Shown here: positions 54,108 through 63,850 of the stretch, in pieces | Position numbering within the stretch: position 1 is the first letter of the stretch | Layout of the letters: each line of letters begins with the position of its first letter | NCBI GenBank assembly: GCA_026390695.1 | Contig: JAPLFL010000031.1 | Coordinates: 47,862 to 111,861 of the forward strand | Direction of reading: 5' to 3' | Source of the DNA: Candidatus Kapaibacterium sp. | Lineage (GTDB): Bacteria; Bacteroidota; Ignavibacteria; Kapaibacteriales; UBA2268 | DNA length: 64,000 nt | Notes under the pieces: generated by a model | Told to the model about the DNA's origin: nothing | Databases searched by the model: none | What the model saw: the letters and a program-made list of their open reading frames with translations, nothing else | Made by a program: the position numbers and the translations under genes

Positions 54108-54776
54108 ATGACTAATAAAATAAAAGTAATTATTACAGGTGCAAGCGGAATGGTAGGTGAAGGGGTAATGAATGAATGTCTCTTTAACGAAAATATTGAG
54201 GAAGTTCTGGTTATCGGTCGTCGTCATTGCGGCACTAAACACCCAAAGCTGAAAGAAATCCTTCATCAGGATTTTTCGGATATTTCTGAAATAAATAAAC
54301 TTTTAATCGGTTATGACGCATGTTTTTACTGCTTAGGGATTACTTCTTTGAATATAAGTGAACAGGATTATTTTAATATTACATATAATTTAACTTTGCA
54401 TTTTGCAGAAACTTTGCATCGTTCTAACCCGTTAATGACTTTTTGTTATGTTTCAGGTGCCGGAACAGATGGTCATGAGAAAGGAAAATTAATGTGGATG
54501 AGAATAAAAGGCAAAACCGAAAATGATTTGTTAAAACTTGGATTCAAAGCGGCTTATATGTTCCGTCCTGCAATGATTGAACCCGGCAAAGGGCTTAAGA
54601 ATACCCAAAAATTATATAAATATACCTCTTGGACACTGCCATTATTAAAGAGATTATTCCCTAAATATTTCATCACACTTAATGAAATCGGGCAAGCTAT
54701 GATTAATTCTGTTATATATGGGTTCGATAAAAAGGTCTTGGAAGTAGCAGATATAAAAATGCTGAGTGGGAAATAA
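54108..54776 (+). CDS. NAD(P)-binding epimerase/dehydratase-like protein
   Basis: A 222-residue Rossmann-fold protein. The nucleotide motif is VIITGASGMVGEGVMNECLF. The fold continues through YDACFYCLGITSLNISEQDY and VSGAGTDGHEKGKLMWMRIK. The catalytic YxxxK of classical short-chain enzymes is not evident, which fits the atypical NmrA/HSCARG-like group. The C-terminal half has a membrane-proximal-looking AMIEPGKGLKNTQKLYKYTS. The substrate is unknown. It is single, divergent from the sigma operon. Confidence 0.83.
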   Translation: MTNKIKVIITGASGMVGEGVMNECLFNENIEEVLVIGRRHCGTKHPKLKEILHQDFSDISEINKLLIGYDACFYCLGITSLNISEQDYFNITYNLTLHFAETLHRSNPLMTFCYVSGAGTDGHEKGKLMWMRIKGKTENDLLKLGFKAAYMFRPAMIEPGKGLKNTQKLYKYTSWTLPLLKRLFPKYFITLNEIGQAMINSVIYGFDKKVLEVADIKMLSGK

Positions 54777-54885
54777 AGCTGATATTTTATAATCATTAGA
54801 TCAATAAATTTAATAAACCCAGATTTTTAATTTAGATTTGCGCAATTGATATATTATATCATTTCCTTAATGAATTAGGAATTAT

Positions 54886-55069
54886 TGTCATTGATATGGA
54901 TACAGGAATCCCCTACCAGACACACTTTAGGAGATTCCCGCATTCGCACAAATGCCAGAAACGAAACATATCAAACAGCCACTTAGAGGCGGTTGTCATT
55001 TGGAACGAAGTGAAGTATCTCTCCGAAAGTGACTGTAAGATAGATTCTTCGCTTCACTTTTGACAACAA
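54886..55069. repeat. Two degenerate palindromic elements in the 54777-55138 space
   Basis: The first (54886-54958) is a diverged copy of the GTCATTCCTGC element of 24618 and 46709, with the matching words ACAGGAATCCCCTA and AGGAGATTCCCGCATTCGCA. The second (about 54988-55069) has arms GTTGTCATTTGGAACGAAGTG and CGCTTCACTTTTGACAAC around a short core, a palindrome type common in Bacteroidota intergenic regions. No gene is seen in this space. Confidence 0.7.
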
Positions 55070-55144
55070 AATTAAGTTTTTCAAACTTCACAATAAATGA
55101 AGTTGTTGAACGATTATCATTATTAATTTTTTAACAAAGTGCTT

Positions 55145-55756
55145 ATGCAATTTATTCCCAATTTCACTCAATCTTTACAAAAAAAATTTTATCTTCAGGA
55201 TACCGAAACCGTTGCCAGAGAACTATTAGGGAAAATTTTAGTTAAATTTGAAGTTGATGGAAGCATTTTAGCAGCACGAATAGTCGAAACCGAAGCATAC
55301 CTTGCTGAAAAAGATTTAGCTTCGCATTCGGCTGTAGGTCGGACAAAGCGCAATGAACCTATGTTTGCCGAAGCAGGTATTTTATATGTTTATAAAATTT
55401 ATGGAATTCATCATTGCTTTAATATAGTTACTGAACCTGAAAATCGTGCTGCTGCAGTACTTATTCGAGCACTTGAACCAATTGTGGGAATAGAAATAAT
55501 GAAATCCAGGCGAAAAAGCGATAAAATCTATCAACTTTGCAAAGGTCCCGGAAATTCAGCACTCAGTCTTGGTTTTGATAGAAATTACAATTATCGCTCT
55601 TTATGCACTGAACAATTATTTATTCAAAATAATTCAGATGCAAAAGTTACCGAAAATTTAATTGTAAAAAGCCGGAGAATAGGTATCAATCGAGCTTCCG
55701 AGCTGGAATTACGATATTTTTTAAAAGATAATATTTATGTCTCAGGAAAAAAATAA
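55145..55756 (+). CDS. DNA-3-methyladenine glycosylase (AAG/Mpg type)
   Basis: Base-excision repair enzyme that removes alkylated purines. The protein has about 203 residues. The substrate pocket and catalytic Glu are in RIVETEAYLAEKDLASHS, preceded by VARELLGKILV. The continuation VGRTKRNEPMFAEAGILYVY and the C-terminal RRIGINRASELELRYFL are family hallmarks. I use ATG 55145; a GTG at 55139 would add two residues. It lies alone between the repeat-rich spacer and rho. Confidence 0.93.
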   Translation: MQFIPNFTQSLQKKFYLQDTETVARELLGKILVKFEVDGSILAARIVETEAYLAEKDLASHSAVGRTKRNEPMFAEAGILYVYKIYGIHHCFNIVTEPENRAAAVLIRALEPIVGIEIMKSRRKSDKIYQLCKGPGNSALSLGFDRNYNYRSLCTEQLFIQNNSDAKVTENLIVKSRRIGINRASELELRYFLKDNIYVSGKK

Positions 55757-55915
55757 CTTGCATATTTGAAATATCTTTTGTAATTTGTTTTCAATTAGGT
55801 TGACATTTTCTAAAAATGTTAATCAGTTCATGCAGCCATGCCTGAAGCAGTAAAATTAACGAAATCACTTGTAAATTTAAAATTAACTTTCATATAAAAT
55901 CTTTCATGGAGAATC

Positions 55916-57241
55916 ATGGGAAAAGAAGATCATCACTTGCCAAAAGACATTATTGACAATGGCAATGTTCCTGTTATTGATTTAGCAGCACTTAAAACAA
56001 AAAAAATTGCCGAACTTGTAAAACTTGCAAAACAATCTGGAATTTCTAATTTTGCTGAATTAAGCAAACAAGAACTTATCCTCAAAATTGTTGAAGCTCA
56101 AAATAACGCTCAACGCGAAAATCAGGTGGATGAACTGATTGCAAGCGGTGGAGTTCTCGAAGTATTACCCGATAATTACGGATTTTTACGTTCATCCGAT
56201 TATAACTATTTACCATCTCCCGATGATATTTATGTGTCGCCTTCGCAAATAAAAAAGTTTAATTTACGAACCGGTGATACAATTCGCGGAATGGTTCGTC
56301 CTCCTAAGGAAGGCGAAAGATTTTATGCTTTGTTAAAAATTGAAAGTGTAAACTTCTACGACACTGAATATCTTCGCGAACGTGCTTTGTTTGATAATTT
56401 AACACCTCTTTATCCAAACGAAAGATTCAGGCTCGAAACAACTCCAAGCGAGCTTTCGATGAGAATTGTGGACCTTTTATGTCCAATTGGTAAGGGACAA
56501 CGCGGATTAATCGTTTCTCCGCCAAAAAGTGGAAAAACTATTCTTCTTCAGCAAATTGCAAATTCAATTGCAAGAAATCATCCGGAAGTTAAATTAATTG
56601 TACTTTTGATTGACGAACGTCCCGAAGAAGTTACCGATATGCAGCGTTCGGTTAAAGCCGAAGTTGTTAGTTCAACCTTCGATGAACCACCCGATCGTCA
56701 CGTTCAGGTTGCAGAAATGGTACTCGAAAAAGCAAAACGATTAGTTGAAGCTAAAATGGATGTTGTGATTCTTCTGGATTCGATTACTCGTCTTGCACGT
56801 GCTCATAATACAGTTATTCCCCACTCCGGTAAAATTCTCTCCGGTGGTGTTGATGCGAATGCTCTTCATAAGCCAAAACGCTTTTTCGGAGCAGCCAGAA
56901 ACATTGAAGAAGGCGGATCCTTAACAATTATCGCTACTGCTTTGGTTGAAACCGGAAGCCGTATGGATGAGGTTATTTTCGAGGAATTCAAGGGAACCGG
57001 TAATATGGAATTTATTCTTGATCGCAGAATTGCTGATCGTCGTACATTCCCGGCAATGGAAGTTAATAAATCCGGTACTCGCCGTGAGGAACTTCTGATG
57101 ACACAGGAAGAATTAACCCGTACTTGGATTTTGCGCAAAGTATTAAGTGATATGAATCCGAATGAAGGTATTGAGTTCTTATTGAGACGACTAAAGGGCA
57201 CTAAAAACAACCGTGATTTCCTTTTGGGATTGAACAGTTAA
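55916..57241 (+). CDS. rho: Transcription termination factor Rho
   Basis: Hexameric RNA helicase that ends transcription. The 441-residue protein has an N-terminal Rho domain ([20 protein letters not shown]). The RNA-binding cold-shock-like domain is [20 protein letters not shown]. The ATPase core has Walker [17 protein letters not shown], Walker [20 protein letters not shown] and the Q/R-loop regions [20 protein letters not shown]. There is no large inserted loop. It is followed by a strong intrinsic terminator. Confidence 0.97.
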   Translation: MGKEDHHLPKDIIDNGNVPVIDLAALKTKKIAELVKLAKQSGISNFAELSKQELILKIVEAQNNAQRENQVDELIASGGVLEVLPDNYGFLRSSDYNYLPSPDDIYVSPSQIKKFNLRTGDTIRGMVRPPKEGERFYALLKIESVNFYDTEYLRERALFDNLTPLYPNERFRLETTPSELSMRIVDLLCPIGKGQRGLIVSPPKSGKTILLQQIANSIARNHPEVKLIVLLIDERPEEVTDMQRSVKAEVVSSTFDEPPDRHVQVAEMVLEKAKRLVEAKMDVVILLDSITRLARAHNTVIPHSGKILSGGVDANALHKPKRFFGAARNIEEGGSLTIIATALVETGSRMDEVIFEEFKGTGNMEFILDRRIADRRTFPAMEVNKSGTRREELLMTQEELTRTWILRKVLSDMNPNEGIEFLLRRLKGTKNNRDFLLGLNS

Positions 57242-57339
57242 ACCTTTATGAGTTTGTAATGTTTATAAAATTTGTAAAGTTGAAGAGAATATACATCTAC
57301 ACTTATAATTAGAAATGAGTTTAGGAAGAGTTAGAAGTA

Positions 57340-57372
57340 AAATCCGGTCGAATGAGTTTGACCGGATTTTTT
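57340..57372 (+). terminator. Rho-independent terminator after rho
   Basis: A nine- to ten-base stem AAATCCGGTC / GACCGGATTT has a ten-base loop and ends in a run of T residues, about 100 bases beyond the rho stop. Confidence 0.92.
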
Positions 57373-57433
57373 GTAATTTGAAAACAGTTCCAGTGCAATA
57401 ATTTATTTAATTTGAATATTTTGAGTTGCCTTT

Positions 57434-57646
57434 ATGCCAAATCTTAAGAAAAATATCTTCAATAAAAAAAGTATTAATCATCTGCTGGAGCGCATTAGCC
57501 AGTCGGATATTTCTGATTTCACCCAAAAACAGGAAATTATCAATCAATGGATTAACTTCATCCAATCCGGTAATGTGAATTCAACTAAGGAAACTGCCAT
57601 TCAGAGCGACTTCCTCTTCGATATTTTCACAAAAGTTCCCTTTTGA
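57434..57646 (+). pseudogene. Type IIG restriction-modification enzyme, N-terminal fragment
   Basis: Seventy codons of the N-terminal domain found in single-chain type IIG enzymes, with FNKKSINHLLERISQSDISD, FTQKQEIINQWINFIQSGN and TKETAIQSDFLFDIFTKV. Homology stops there, where an intact protein should continue through a long endonuclease and methyltransferase region. The next bases already belong to a transposase remnant. A start with normal spacing is present (ATG 57434), but the product cannot be functional. Internal and C-terminal pieces of the same enzyme type lie at 19241-20091. Confidence 0.68.
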
Positions 57647-58313
57647 ACAACTGACAAGCAATAAATATCAAAATGCCCGAGATCGGGTGTTTAATACCGA
57701 AAATACCTTATTAACGATGATCACAACAAAGGTTTATGAAGATAAAAGTCTGCAAAATTCAGTAAATCTTTATTCTTATATACATTATAGAAATAAGGAG
57801 AGGATTCAAGAAGAGCTGAATAAGTTAAAAGCCAAACAGGCTGATACAGCAACTAAACGACACAGAGGAAGGCCAAGAAAATAAATATCAAGAATAGCTA
57901 AAAGCAAACTAAAGGATATATCAAGAGATACCTCAGGCTATTGTCAAGCCAGACAGAGATTGTCCCAATAATAAATTAATCTTGTATTTGAATCTTCAAG
58001 GGATATGATAGGTATAAAATATCCCAATATTTGGTATGGCTTTAGAGTTTTCATCACAGATGTTACATATTTTCAGATGCAAGACACAGAAGCTGTAAAA
58101 GCAGAATTCGTAACTTCCGAAACCAAAGGATATCCGCGTGGATTATTACAAGTCATCATTGAGCAAGGCAGCGGAGTTGTTTATGATTTTAAATTAAGTA
58201 GCGACAAAAAAAGCGAATTGGAATTAATCTCTCAGATGATTAATAGTATTCCATCGCATAGTCTGCTTTTAGCAGATGATTTATATAATTGTTGTTTAGT
58301 GCAATTACTATAG
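57642..58313 (+). mobile_element. Decayed IS4-family transposase
   Basis: Three pieces in different frames make up the N-terminal and central parts of an IS4-type DDE transposase. The first is FEQLTSNKYQNARDRVFNTE with ENTLLTMITTKVYEDKSLQN, ending in a basic RHRGRPRK. The second is KLKDISRDTSGYCQARQRLS (about 57902-57970). The third is FRVFITDVTYFQMQDTEAVK, RGLLQVIIEQGSGVVYDFKL and LLLADDLYNC. Two of the three catalytic acidic residues (in ITDVT and LADD) are still there. The C-terminal third with the final Glu is missing. Stops and frameshifts separate the pieces. I see no terminal inverted repeats. Confidence 0.8.
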
Positions 58314-58320
58314 TCATGTC

Positions 58321-58440
58321 AATTCTACTTGAACAGACAAGGACATCAATTCTACTTGAACAGACGAGGACGTCATTTCTACTTGAACAGACGAGGATGA
58401 CTATTCTACTTGAACAGACGAGGACGTCTATTCTACCACA
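58321..58440. repeat. 27-bp tandem array, four and a half units
   Basis: Units of TCAATTCTACTTGAACAGAC plus GAGGACG start at 58321, 58348, 58375 and 58402, with a partial unit at 58429. On the minus strand they would read as nine-residue DVLVCSSRI repeats inside an ORF without a credible start, so I do not call a gene. The array lies right after the truncated transposase. The rest of the space to 58643 is AT-rich and should hold the promoter of the large propeller protein gene. Confidence 0.85.
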
Positions 58441-58643
58441 GTAGTAGTACAGGCATCCTCGTCTATAACCGCCATAGTAAGGTTGACATGATATTAGCAT
58501 AAGTGAGATTTTTATTCTCAATTAACAAAAAATAATTAACAATTAGGGTAACTATTATATATATTTTCCGTAATTTTAAAGATATGAATTTTTAAAAAAT
58601 GTTGATTTTATGATAAATAATTATATATTAAGGAGATGTTAAA

Positions 58644-61600
58644 ATGAGAAATTTTACTCTGATCGTTGCTATACTATTTTCGGCGATCTTCATGTACTCC
58701 AAAGACAAGCCCAAAGCAGATGATAAGAAAGAATTGATGAAGGAATCAGTGTTTTCAGGATTAAAATTAAGGAATATCGGCCCGGCTGTGTGCGGAGGCA
58801 GAATTGTAGATCTGGCCGTCAATCCTGTGAATAAGAATATTTTTTATATTGCTGTTGCTTGTGGCGGAGTTTGGAAAACAACAAATTCAGGTATCTCGTT
58901 TACTCCAATATTTGATTCACAGAAATCATTTTCTGTAGGCTGTATTAGCATTGATCCTAATAATCCTCACGTGGTTTGGGTAGGATCGGGTGAAAATAAC
59001 AGCCAACGTTCTGTATCTTACGGTGATGGAGTTTACAAATCCTGTGATGACGGCAAATCTTGGAAAAACATGGGGCTTAATAAATCAGAACATATTGGAA
59101 AAATTATCATTGATCCCAAAAACTCCGATGTAGTCTATGTTGCATGCCAGGGACCACTATGGGGGCCAGGTGGAGATCGCGGACTTTACAAAACAGTGGA
59201 CGGCGGTAAAACATGGAACAAAGTTTTGGATATTAGCGAAAACACAGGAGTATCCGATATTGCAATTGATCCCCGAAATAGCGATATAATTTACGCTACG
59301 TCATATCAAAGACGCCGGCATGTTTTTACATTAATCAATGGCGGCCCAGAAGCTGCAATTCACAAATCAGTTGATGCCGGCAAAACTTGGGAAAAATTAG
59401 CCGGTGGCTTGCCCGGTGGCGAATTAGGTCGAATCGGAATTGCAATTTCCCCGGTTAATCCTGATGTGCTTTATGCCGTTATTGAGGCAACTGAAGGAGG
59501 CGGAATTTACAGAACAGCAGACCGTGGAGCAAGCTGGAATAAAGTAAACGAATGGTATTCGGGTGCTGCACAGTACTATCAGGAAATTTTCTGTGATCCT
59601 AAAGTAATGGATAGAATTTATCTCGTTGATACTTATACCCGTGTTTCCGATGATGGTGGTAAAACATTGTCAGTCCTTGGATTAAAAGAAAAACATGTCG
59701 ATGATCACGTAGTCTGGATTGATCCCGATAAATCCGAACATATCATGGTTGGCTGCGATGGCGGACTTTATGAATCTTACGATCGTGGACAAACTTGGCG
59801 CTTCTTTGAGAATTTATCAATTACTCAATTCTATCGCGTTACTTGCGATAATTCCGAACCATTTTATTTCGTTTATGGTGGCACTCAGGATAACAATACT
59901 CTTGGAGGCCCATCGCGCACAACAAATTCCGGTGGAATTATGAATCAGGATTGGTTCTATACCATTGGAGGTGATGGCTTCAAAACGGTGATTGATCCCA
60001 AAGATCCTAATATTCTTTATTCACAGCCTCAGTACGGTTATCTTGCCCGTTATGACCGCAAAAGCGGCGAATTAACAGGTATTCAGCCGCAACCTGCACT
60101 TGGAGAAGAGTTACGCTGGAACTGGGATTCTCCGGTTATTATAAGCCCATTTTCTAATACTCGTTTGTATTTTGCTTCAAACCGATTATTCAAAACAGAC
60201 GACCGTGGCAACTCATGGAAGGCAGTGAGCCCCGATCTTACTCGTCAGATTGATCGCAATCAATTGAAAGTTATGGGAAAAATCTGGAGTCCCGAAGCCG
60301 TTGCCAAAAATGCTTCAACTTCGCTTTATGGTAATATCGTTTCGCTCTGCGAATCACCTGTTAAAGAAAATCTGATTTATGTCGGAACCGATGATGGATT
60401 GATTCAGGTAACTGAAAATGGTGGAGAAAACTGGACAAAATATGAAACTTTTGCTCAGGTTCCCGAAACAACTTATGTAAGTGATATTTTCGCTTCTCAG
60501 TTCGATGAAAATTTAGTATATGCCACTTTTGACAATCATAAAAATAATGACTTCAAGCCATATATTTTGAAAAGTAACGACAAAGGTAAAACATGGAGTT
60601 CAATCTCTGGCAATTTACCTGAAAATCTGCCTGTTTTTACTTTTGCCGAAGACTTTGTAAATAAAAATCTGTTGTTTATCGGAACCGAATTCGGCTTATA
60701 CTTCAGTCCGAATGGCGGAGAAAAATGGTTTGCACTTAATAACGGGATGCCTGCCATGTCTGTTCGTGACATTGACATTCAAAAGCGTGAAAATGACCTT
60801 GCTTTAGCCTCATTCGGGCGAGGTTTTTATATACTTGATGATTATAGTCCACTCCGCGAAATAAGCGAGCAAATGCTTGAAAAAGAGGCTTATTTATTCC
60901 CCGTAAAAGACGCTTGGATGTTTAATCAGAACAATTCATGGGGACGGCGCTCAATGGGCGAAAACTTCTGGCGTACTCCTAATCCTGACTTTGGTGCTGT
61001 ATTCACATATTATCTGAAAGAAGCTCCGAAAAGCCTGAAAGATATTCGCAAAGACAAGGAAAAGGAAGCAATTGATAAAAAAGAAGATATTAGTTTTCCG
61101 CAATATAGCGATTTACGTAAAGAAGATGAAGAAGAAGGCTCTTTCCTAATTTTTACGATAACAGATGAAACCGGCAATGAAGTGCGCCGTCTGAAAACAG
61201 CCTGCAAAGCCGGAATTAACAGAATTAACTGGGACATGAGATATCCTGATACATCTCCTGTTGATGATAAAACCGATGTGAACAAACATTCTGGCATGCT
61301 TATTCTCCCTGGAAAATATAATGTTAGTATGACATTATATAAAAATGGCGAAACCAAACAATTAGCCGGACCGGTTTCATTTAATACCAAGCTTTTGAAT
61401 AACCTTACTTTACCGGCAGCAGACAAGAAAGAATTAGCCACATTCCAGAAAGATATGCTTGTCATGCAGGGAGCAATGCAGGCTACAAACAGAGTTTTCT
61501 CTGAAGTTCGTGCTAAAATTAAACCAATGAAGGCTGCTCTTGTGATAAGTGAAGGCAAAGCTGATTTACTTGCTAAAATCAGGCAGGTAGAAACAGAATT

Positions 61601-61895
61601 AAATGATCTTGATATTATATTAAATGGCAATTCATCGCTTGGTCGCCGGAATGCCGCTCAAACTCCTTCCATCACCGAAAGAACTAATTATCTTTTGGAA
61701 GCGATGTGGGAATCATGTTCGGCACCGACTCAGATTGCACGTGAAGGATATAAAATCTCCGGACGTCAGTTGGAAGAAGTTTTGGATAAGCTGAATAAAA
61801 TTATTAATAACGAAATCGTTCCATTAGAAAAAGAACTTGACAAAGCAAATGCGCCATGGACTCCGGGCAGAATGCCGGCATGGAAAACCAAGTGA
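58644..61895 (+). CDS. Large exported BNR/VPS10-like beta-propeller protein
   Basis: A 1083-residue exported protein with signal peptide (LIVAILFSAIFMYSK). From residue 30 to about 760 it is made of sialidase-type BNR (Asp-box) repeats, such as GVWKTTNSGISFTPIF, GLYKTVDGGKTWNKVL and SNDKGKTWSSISG, forming one or two beta-propellers of the VPS10/sortilin type. The C-terminal 300 residues are charged and helical with a fibronectin-like segment (GINRINWDMRYPDTSPVD). Proteins of this kind are common in Bacteroidota and are often annotated as glycosyl hydrolases without proof. It has no T9SS sorting domain, so it probably stays in the periplasm. The start has a GGAG site nine bases upstream. Confidence 0.88.
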   Translation: MRNFTLIVAILFSAIFMYSKDKPKADDKKELMKESVFSGLKLRNIGPAVCGGRIVDLAVNPVNKNIFYIAVACGGVWKTTNSGISFTPIFDSQKSFSVGCISIDPNNPHVVWVGSGENNSQRSVSYGDGVYKSCDDGKSWKNMGLNKSEHIGKIIIDPKNSDVVYVACQGPLWGPGGDRGLYKTVDGGKTWNKVLDISENTGVSDIAIDPRNSDIIYATSYQRRRHVFTLINGGPEAAIHKSVDAGKTWEKLAGGLPGGELGRIGIAISPVNPDVLYAVIEATEGGGIYRTADRGASWNKVNEWYSGAAQYYQEIFCDPKVMDRIYLVDTYTRVSDDGGKTLSVLGLKEKHVDDHVVWIDPDKSEHIMVGCDGGLYESYDRGQTWRFFENLSITQFYRVTCDNSEPFYFVYGGTQDNNTLGGPSRTTNSGGIMNQDWFYTIGGDGFKTVIDPKDPNILYSQPQYGYLARYDRKSGELTGIQPQPALGEELRWNWDSPVIISPFSNTRLYFASNRLFKTDDRGNSWKAVSPDLTRQIDRNQLKVMGKIWSPEAVAKNASTSLYGNIVSLCESPVKENLIYVGTDDGLIQVTENGGENWTKYETFAQVPETTYVSDIFASQFDENLVYATFDNHKNNDFKPYILKSNDKGKTWSSISGNLPENLPVFTFAEDFVNKNLLFIGTEFGLYFSPNGGEKWFALNNGMPAMSVRDIDIQKRENDLALASFGRGFYILDDYSPLREISEQMLEKEAYLFPVKDAWMFNQNNSWGRRSMGENFWRTPNPDFGAVFTYYLKEAPKSLKDIRKDKEKEAIDKKEDISFPQYSDLRKEDEEEGSFLIFTITDETGNEVRRLKTACKAGINRINWDMRYPDTSPVDDKTDVNKHSGMLILPGKYNVSMTLYKNGETKQLAGPVSFNTKLLNNLTLPAADKKELATFQKDMLVMQGAMQATNRVFSEVRAKIKPMKAALVISEGKADLLAKIRQVETELNDLDIILNGNSSLGRRNAAQTPSITERTNYLLEAMWESCSAPTQIAREGYKISGRQLEEVLDKLNKIINNEIVPLEKELDKANAPWTPGRMPAWKTK

Positions 61896-61925
61896 GCTAA
61901 AAATTAATCATTTTTAAATCCTAAG

Positions 61926-62055
61926 GTCAGATATTACCAATGACACTCTTAAAAAATCTCCCCTACCCCTCTTTTACAAAGAGGGGATTTTTATTGTATT
62001 CCCCCCCCCCTTTGTAAAAGGGGGGCAGGTGGGATTTTATTTCTTGTGTCATTGA
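61926..62055. repeat. Dispersed repeat, copy 2, with a C10 run and inverted second half
   Basis: The first 70 bases (GTCAGATATTACCAATGACA to GAGGGGATTTTTAT) repeat the element at 14364-14434. A run of ten C (62001-62010) follows. The sequence then continues with TTTGTAAAAGGGGGGCAGGT and TTGTGTCATTGAC, an inverted diverged version of the first half. The whole can fold as a long hairpin and probably ends transcription of the propeller gene. Poly-C tracts of this length are unstable in replication. Confidence 0.75.
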
Positions 62056-62133
62056 CTTTTTAGTTAACGAAGTTAATTTCTACTTCCATCTGACCGGAGA
62101 TTCTCATTTCTTCTCATTTTTAATTCTTAATTT

Positions 62134-63519
62134 TTAATTCATTTTAATAATCTTCTTGGAGAAAGCCTGCCCACCTACCCGCAGGGTTAATAAATATGTG
62201 CCTGCCGGTAGGGCTGAGGCGTCGTAATACAAATTAACTGTGCCCTCTGACTGCTGCTCCGGCGCAATGATGGCAACTGCATTGCCCTGAATATCGCAAA
62301 GCGAAAGAGAAGTCTGTGCTGGCTGGGGCAATGTGTAGCTTATGGCAAGCTGGGCTGTGAAGGGGTTGGGGGAGACGGAGAAGGTGCTTAGAATATTAGT
62401 ATGTTCTTCCACCGACTTCCCTTGAAAATCAATAACCAAAATTTCTCCTTTTATTGAATCTTCATTAAATATATCTAAAAGTATATTATCTGATAACCAA
62501 AGATTATTATTGGTATCTTTTGCCATAGATTTGACCCAATGACCTTTTTGATTAAATGGATATTCATACCTTGTCCATGTACCATTTTGATATTTACATA
62601 AAGCCTCTCCCATAGCTACCCAAACAATGCCTTTTTTATCAGTGTAAATACAAGTTGGATTGGAAAAATCATAAAACTTATTTGTTATTGGAGAATTTGA
62701 GCTATCGAATTTTGTCCATCCATTATTATAAGTATAAATTGAAGTAGTATAACCACCATTTGGTAATTCATAAAACAGACCTATCCAAAGATTGCCAGAA
62801 CTATCAACACTTATTGCCGACACAGCACATGTTTTGAAGAATTTAGGTGTATAAAATGGTGATTGGATGGTATCCCATACTGTCCATCCGGTATCACTTA
62901 ACTTTACAAGTCCTAAATAATAAGCTCCATAACCTCTTTGAAAGCTACTTGCACAAACAAACCACTTTTCATTTGTTTTCCTATTTATATCCATATAAGG
63001 AACAATATTTGAAAACAATGGAGAATTTGATTTATCATAATACGTCCAAGTCTTCTTCATATCGTATTTGATTATTCCACTGTCAACAGAGGCTAACCAG
63101 ATTGTATCTTTTAATGCATGTTTTATACGTAAAATTCTGCTAATTTTAATGCTATTTGTATCCTTTTTTATTAACGAATTTGGTGGTATAATAATTTTAT
63201 TTAAACTATCTATCACATACCCAGAACTTGCATAGTATTCAGTACCAAATTCTGTATAATTATATGAAAATAATACAATAGAATCATCTTTTAAATCCAG
63301 ATCCCCTGATCTTATAAAAGAACCTGCTTCTCTTTTCATATTATAAACATAACTTGCTAACTGCCCTGCAATAAAGATATTATTATTTTTTGTTATACAA
63401 ATATTCCCGGCGGCTGGAAAAATATCATAAAGATTTATTGTTCGCCATTGATAAGAAAATGCATAGTTTATAGATAATGAAACTAGTGTAATGAAAATAT
63501 ATATTAGTTGTTTTTTCAT
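62134..63519 (-). CDS. Secreted propeller-like protein with T9SS sorting domain
   Basis: A protein of about 461 residues with a signal peptide (KQLIYIFITLVSLSINYAFS). The body has repeats of the type found in two-component-regulator propellers, such as ISVDSSGNLWIGLFYELPNG, CIYTDKKGIVWVAMGEALCK and AKDTNNNLWLSDNIL. The last 85 residues are a T9SS type A sorting domain (FSVSPNPFTAQLAISYTL, LPAGTYLLTLRVGG). The sorting-domain DNA (62160-62400) is about 53% GC by count, while the next 120 bases upstream are near 26%, suggesting a recombined tail. I start it at ATG 63519; an ATG two codons earlier is also possible. Confidence 0.85.
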   Translation of the reverse strand: MKKQLIYIFITLVSLSINYAFSYQWRTINLYDIFPAAGNICITKNNNIFIAGQLASYVYNMKREAGSFIRSGDLDLKDDSIVLFSYNYTEFGTEYYASSGYVIDSLNKIIIPPNSLIKKDTNSIKISRILRIKHALKDTIWLASVDSGIIKYDMKKTWTYYDKSNSPLFSNIVPYMDINRKTNEKWFVCASSFQRGYGAYYLGLVKLSDTGWTVWDTIQSPFYTPKFFKTCAVSAISVDSSGNLWIGLFYELPNGGYTTSIYTYNNGWTKFDSSNSPITNKFYDFSNPTCIYTDKKGIVWVAMGEALCKYQNGTWTRYEYPFNQKGHWVKSMAKDTNNNLWLSDNILLDIFNEDSIKGEILVIDFQGKSVEEHTNILSTFSVSPNPFTAQLAISYTLPQPAQTSLSLCDIQGNAVAIIAPEQQSEGTVNLYYDASALPAGTYLLTLRVGGQAFSKKIIKMN

Positions 63520-63528
63520 GATCATTTC

Positions 63529-63661
63529 CTAACGATTAATAATAAATGGTAAGGAAATTATATTATTATTTGCAGTAATACGAACAAAATATTGTCCATT
63601 AACTAAATCTTGAATTTTAAGATTTAATTCATTATGACCATTTTTAATTTTCCCTCCAGTC
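63529..63661 (-). pseudogene. Detached T9SS sorting-domain remnant
   Basis: A short open stretch encodes GKIKNGHNELNLKIQDLVNG, then QYFVRITANNNIISLPFI and a stop. This is the end of a type A sorting domain without the rest of the gene. A TGA closes the frame upstream near 63660. It lies directly before the start region of the 461-residue cargo gene and next to an inverted repeat, so it is probably the left-over of a deletion or insertion. Confidence 0.6.
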
Positions 63662-63685
63662 AGGAGGGTTATTAAGTTAATCTTG

Positions 63686-63776
63686 GTTAATCTCAATGAA
63701 CGTTATTGAATATTTTATATAGGATTAGGCTGGTTTTTAAGGCAATATTTCTTTATATAGGTTTACTGAGATTAAC
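63686..63776. repeat. Inverted repeat upstream of the integrase
   Basis: GTTAATCTCA (63686-63695) and TGAGATTAAC (63767-63776) are perfect inverted copies, extended imperfectly to about 26 bases on each side. It lies between the sorting-domain remnant and the recombinase start. It could be an attachment site or a regulatory hairpin; nothing else is seen in 63662-63850. Confidence 0.55.
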
Positions 63777-63850
63777 TGAAATTAAGTAATATTTGCAAGT
63801 GTAATTGCAAGTTCGTATATTTGTACTTTATTTACTTGCAGGTTTTGATT

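Noticed and set aside
58240..58521. A 93-residue minus-strand protein with CSSR repeats
   Set aside because: It is built from the 27-bp DNA repeat and the antisense of the transposase end; no start signal.
61010..61630. A 206-residue minus-strand protein
   Set aside because: Antisense of the C-terminal part of the propeller protein gene; no start signal.
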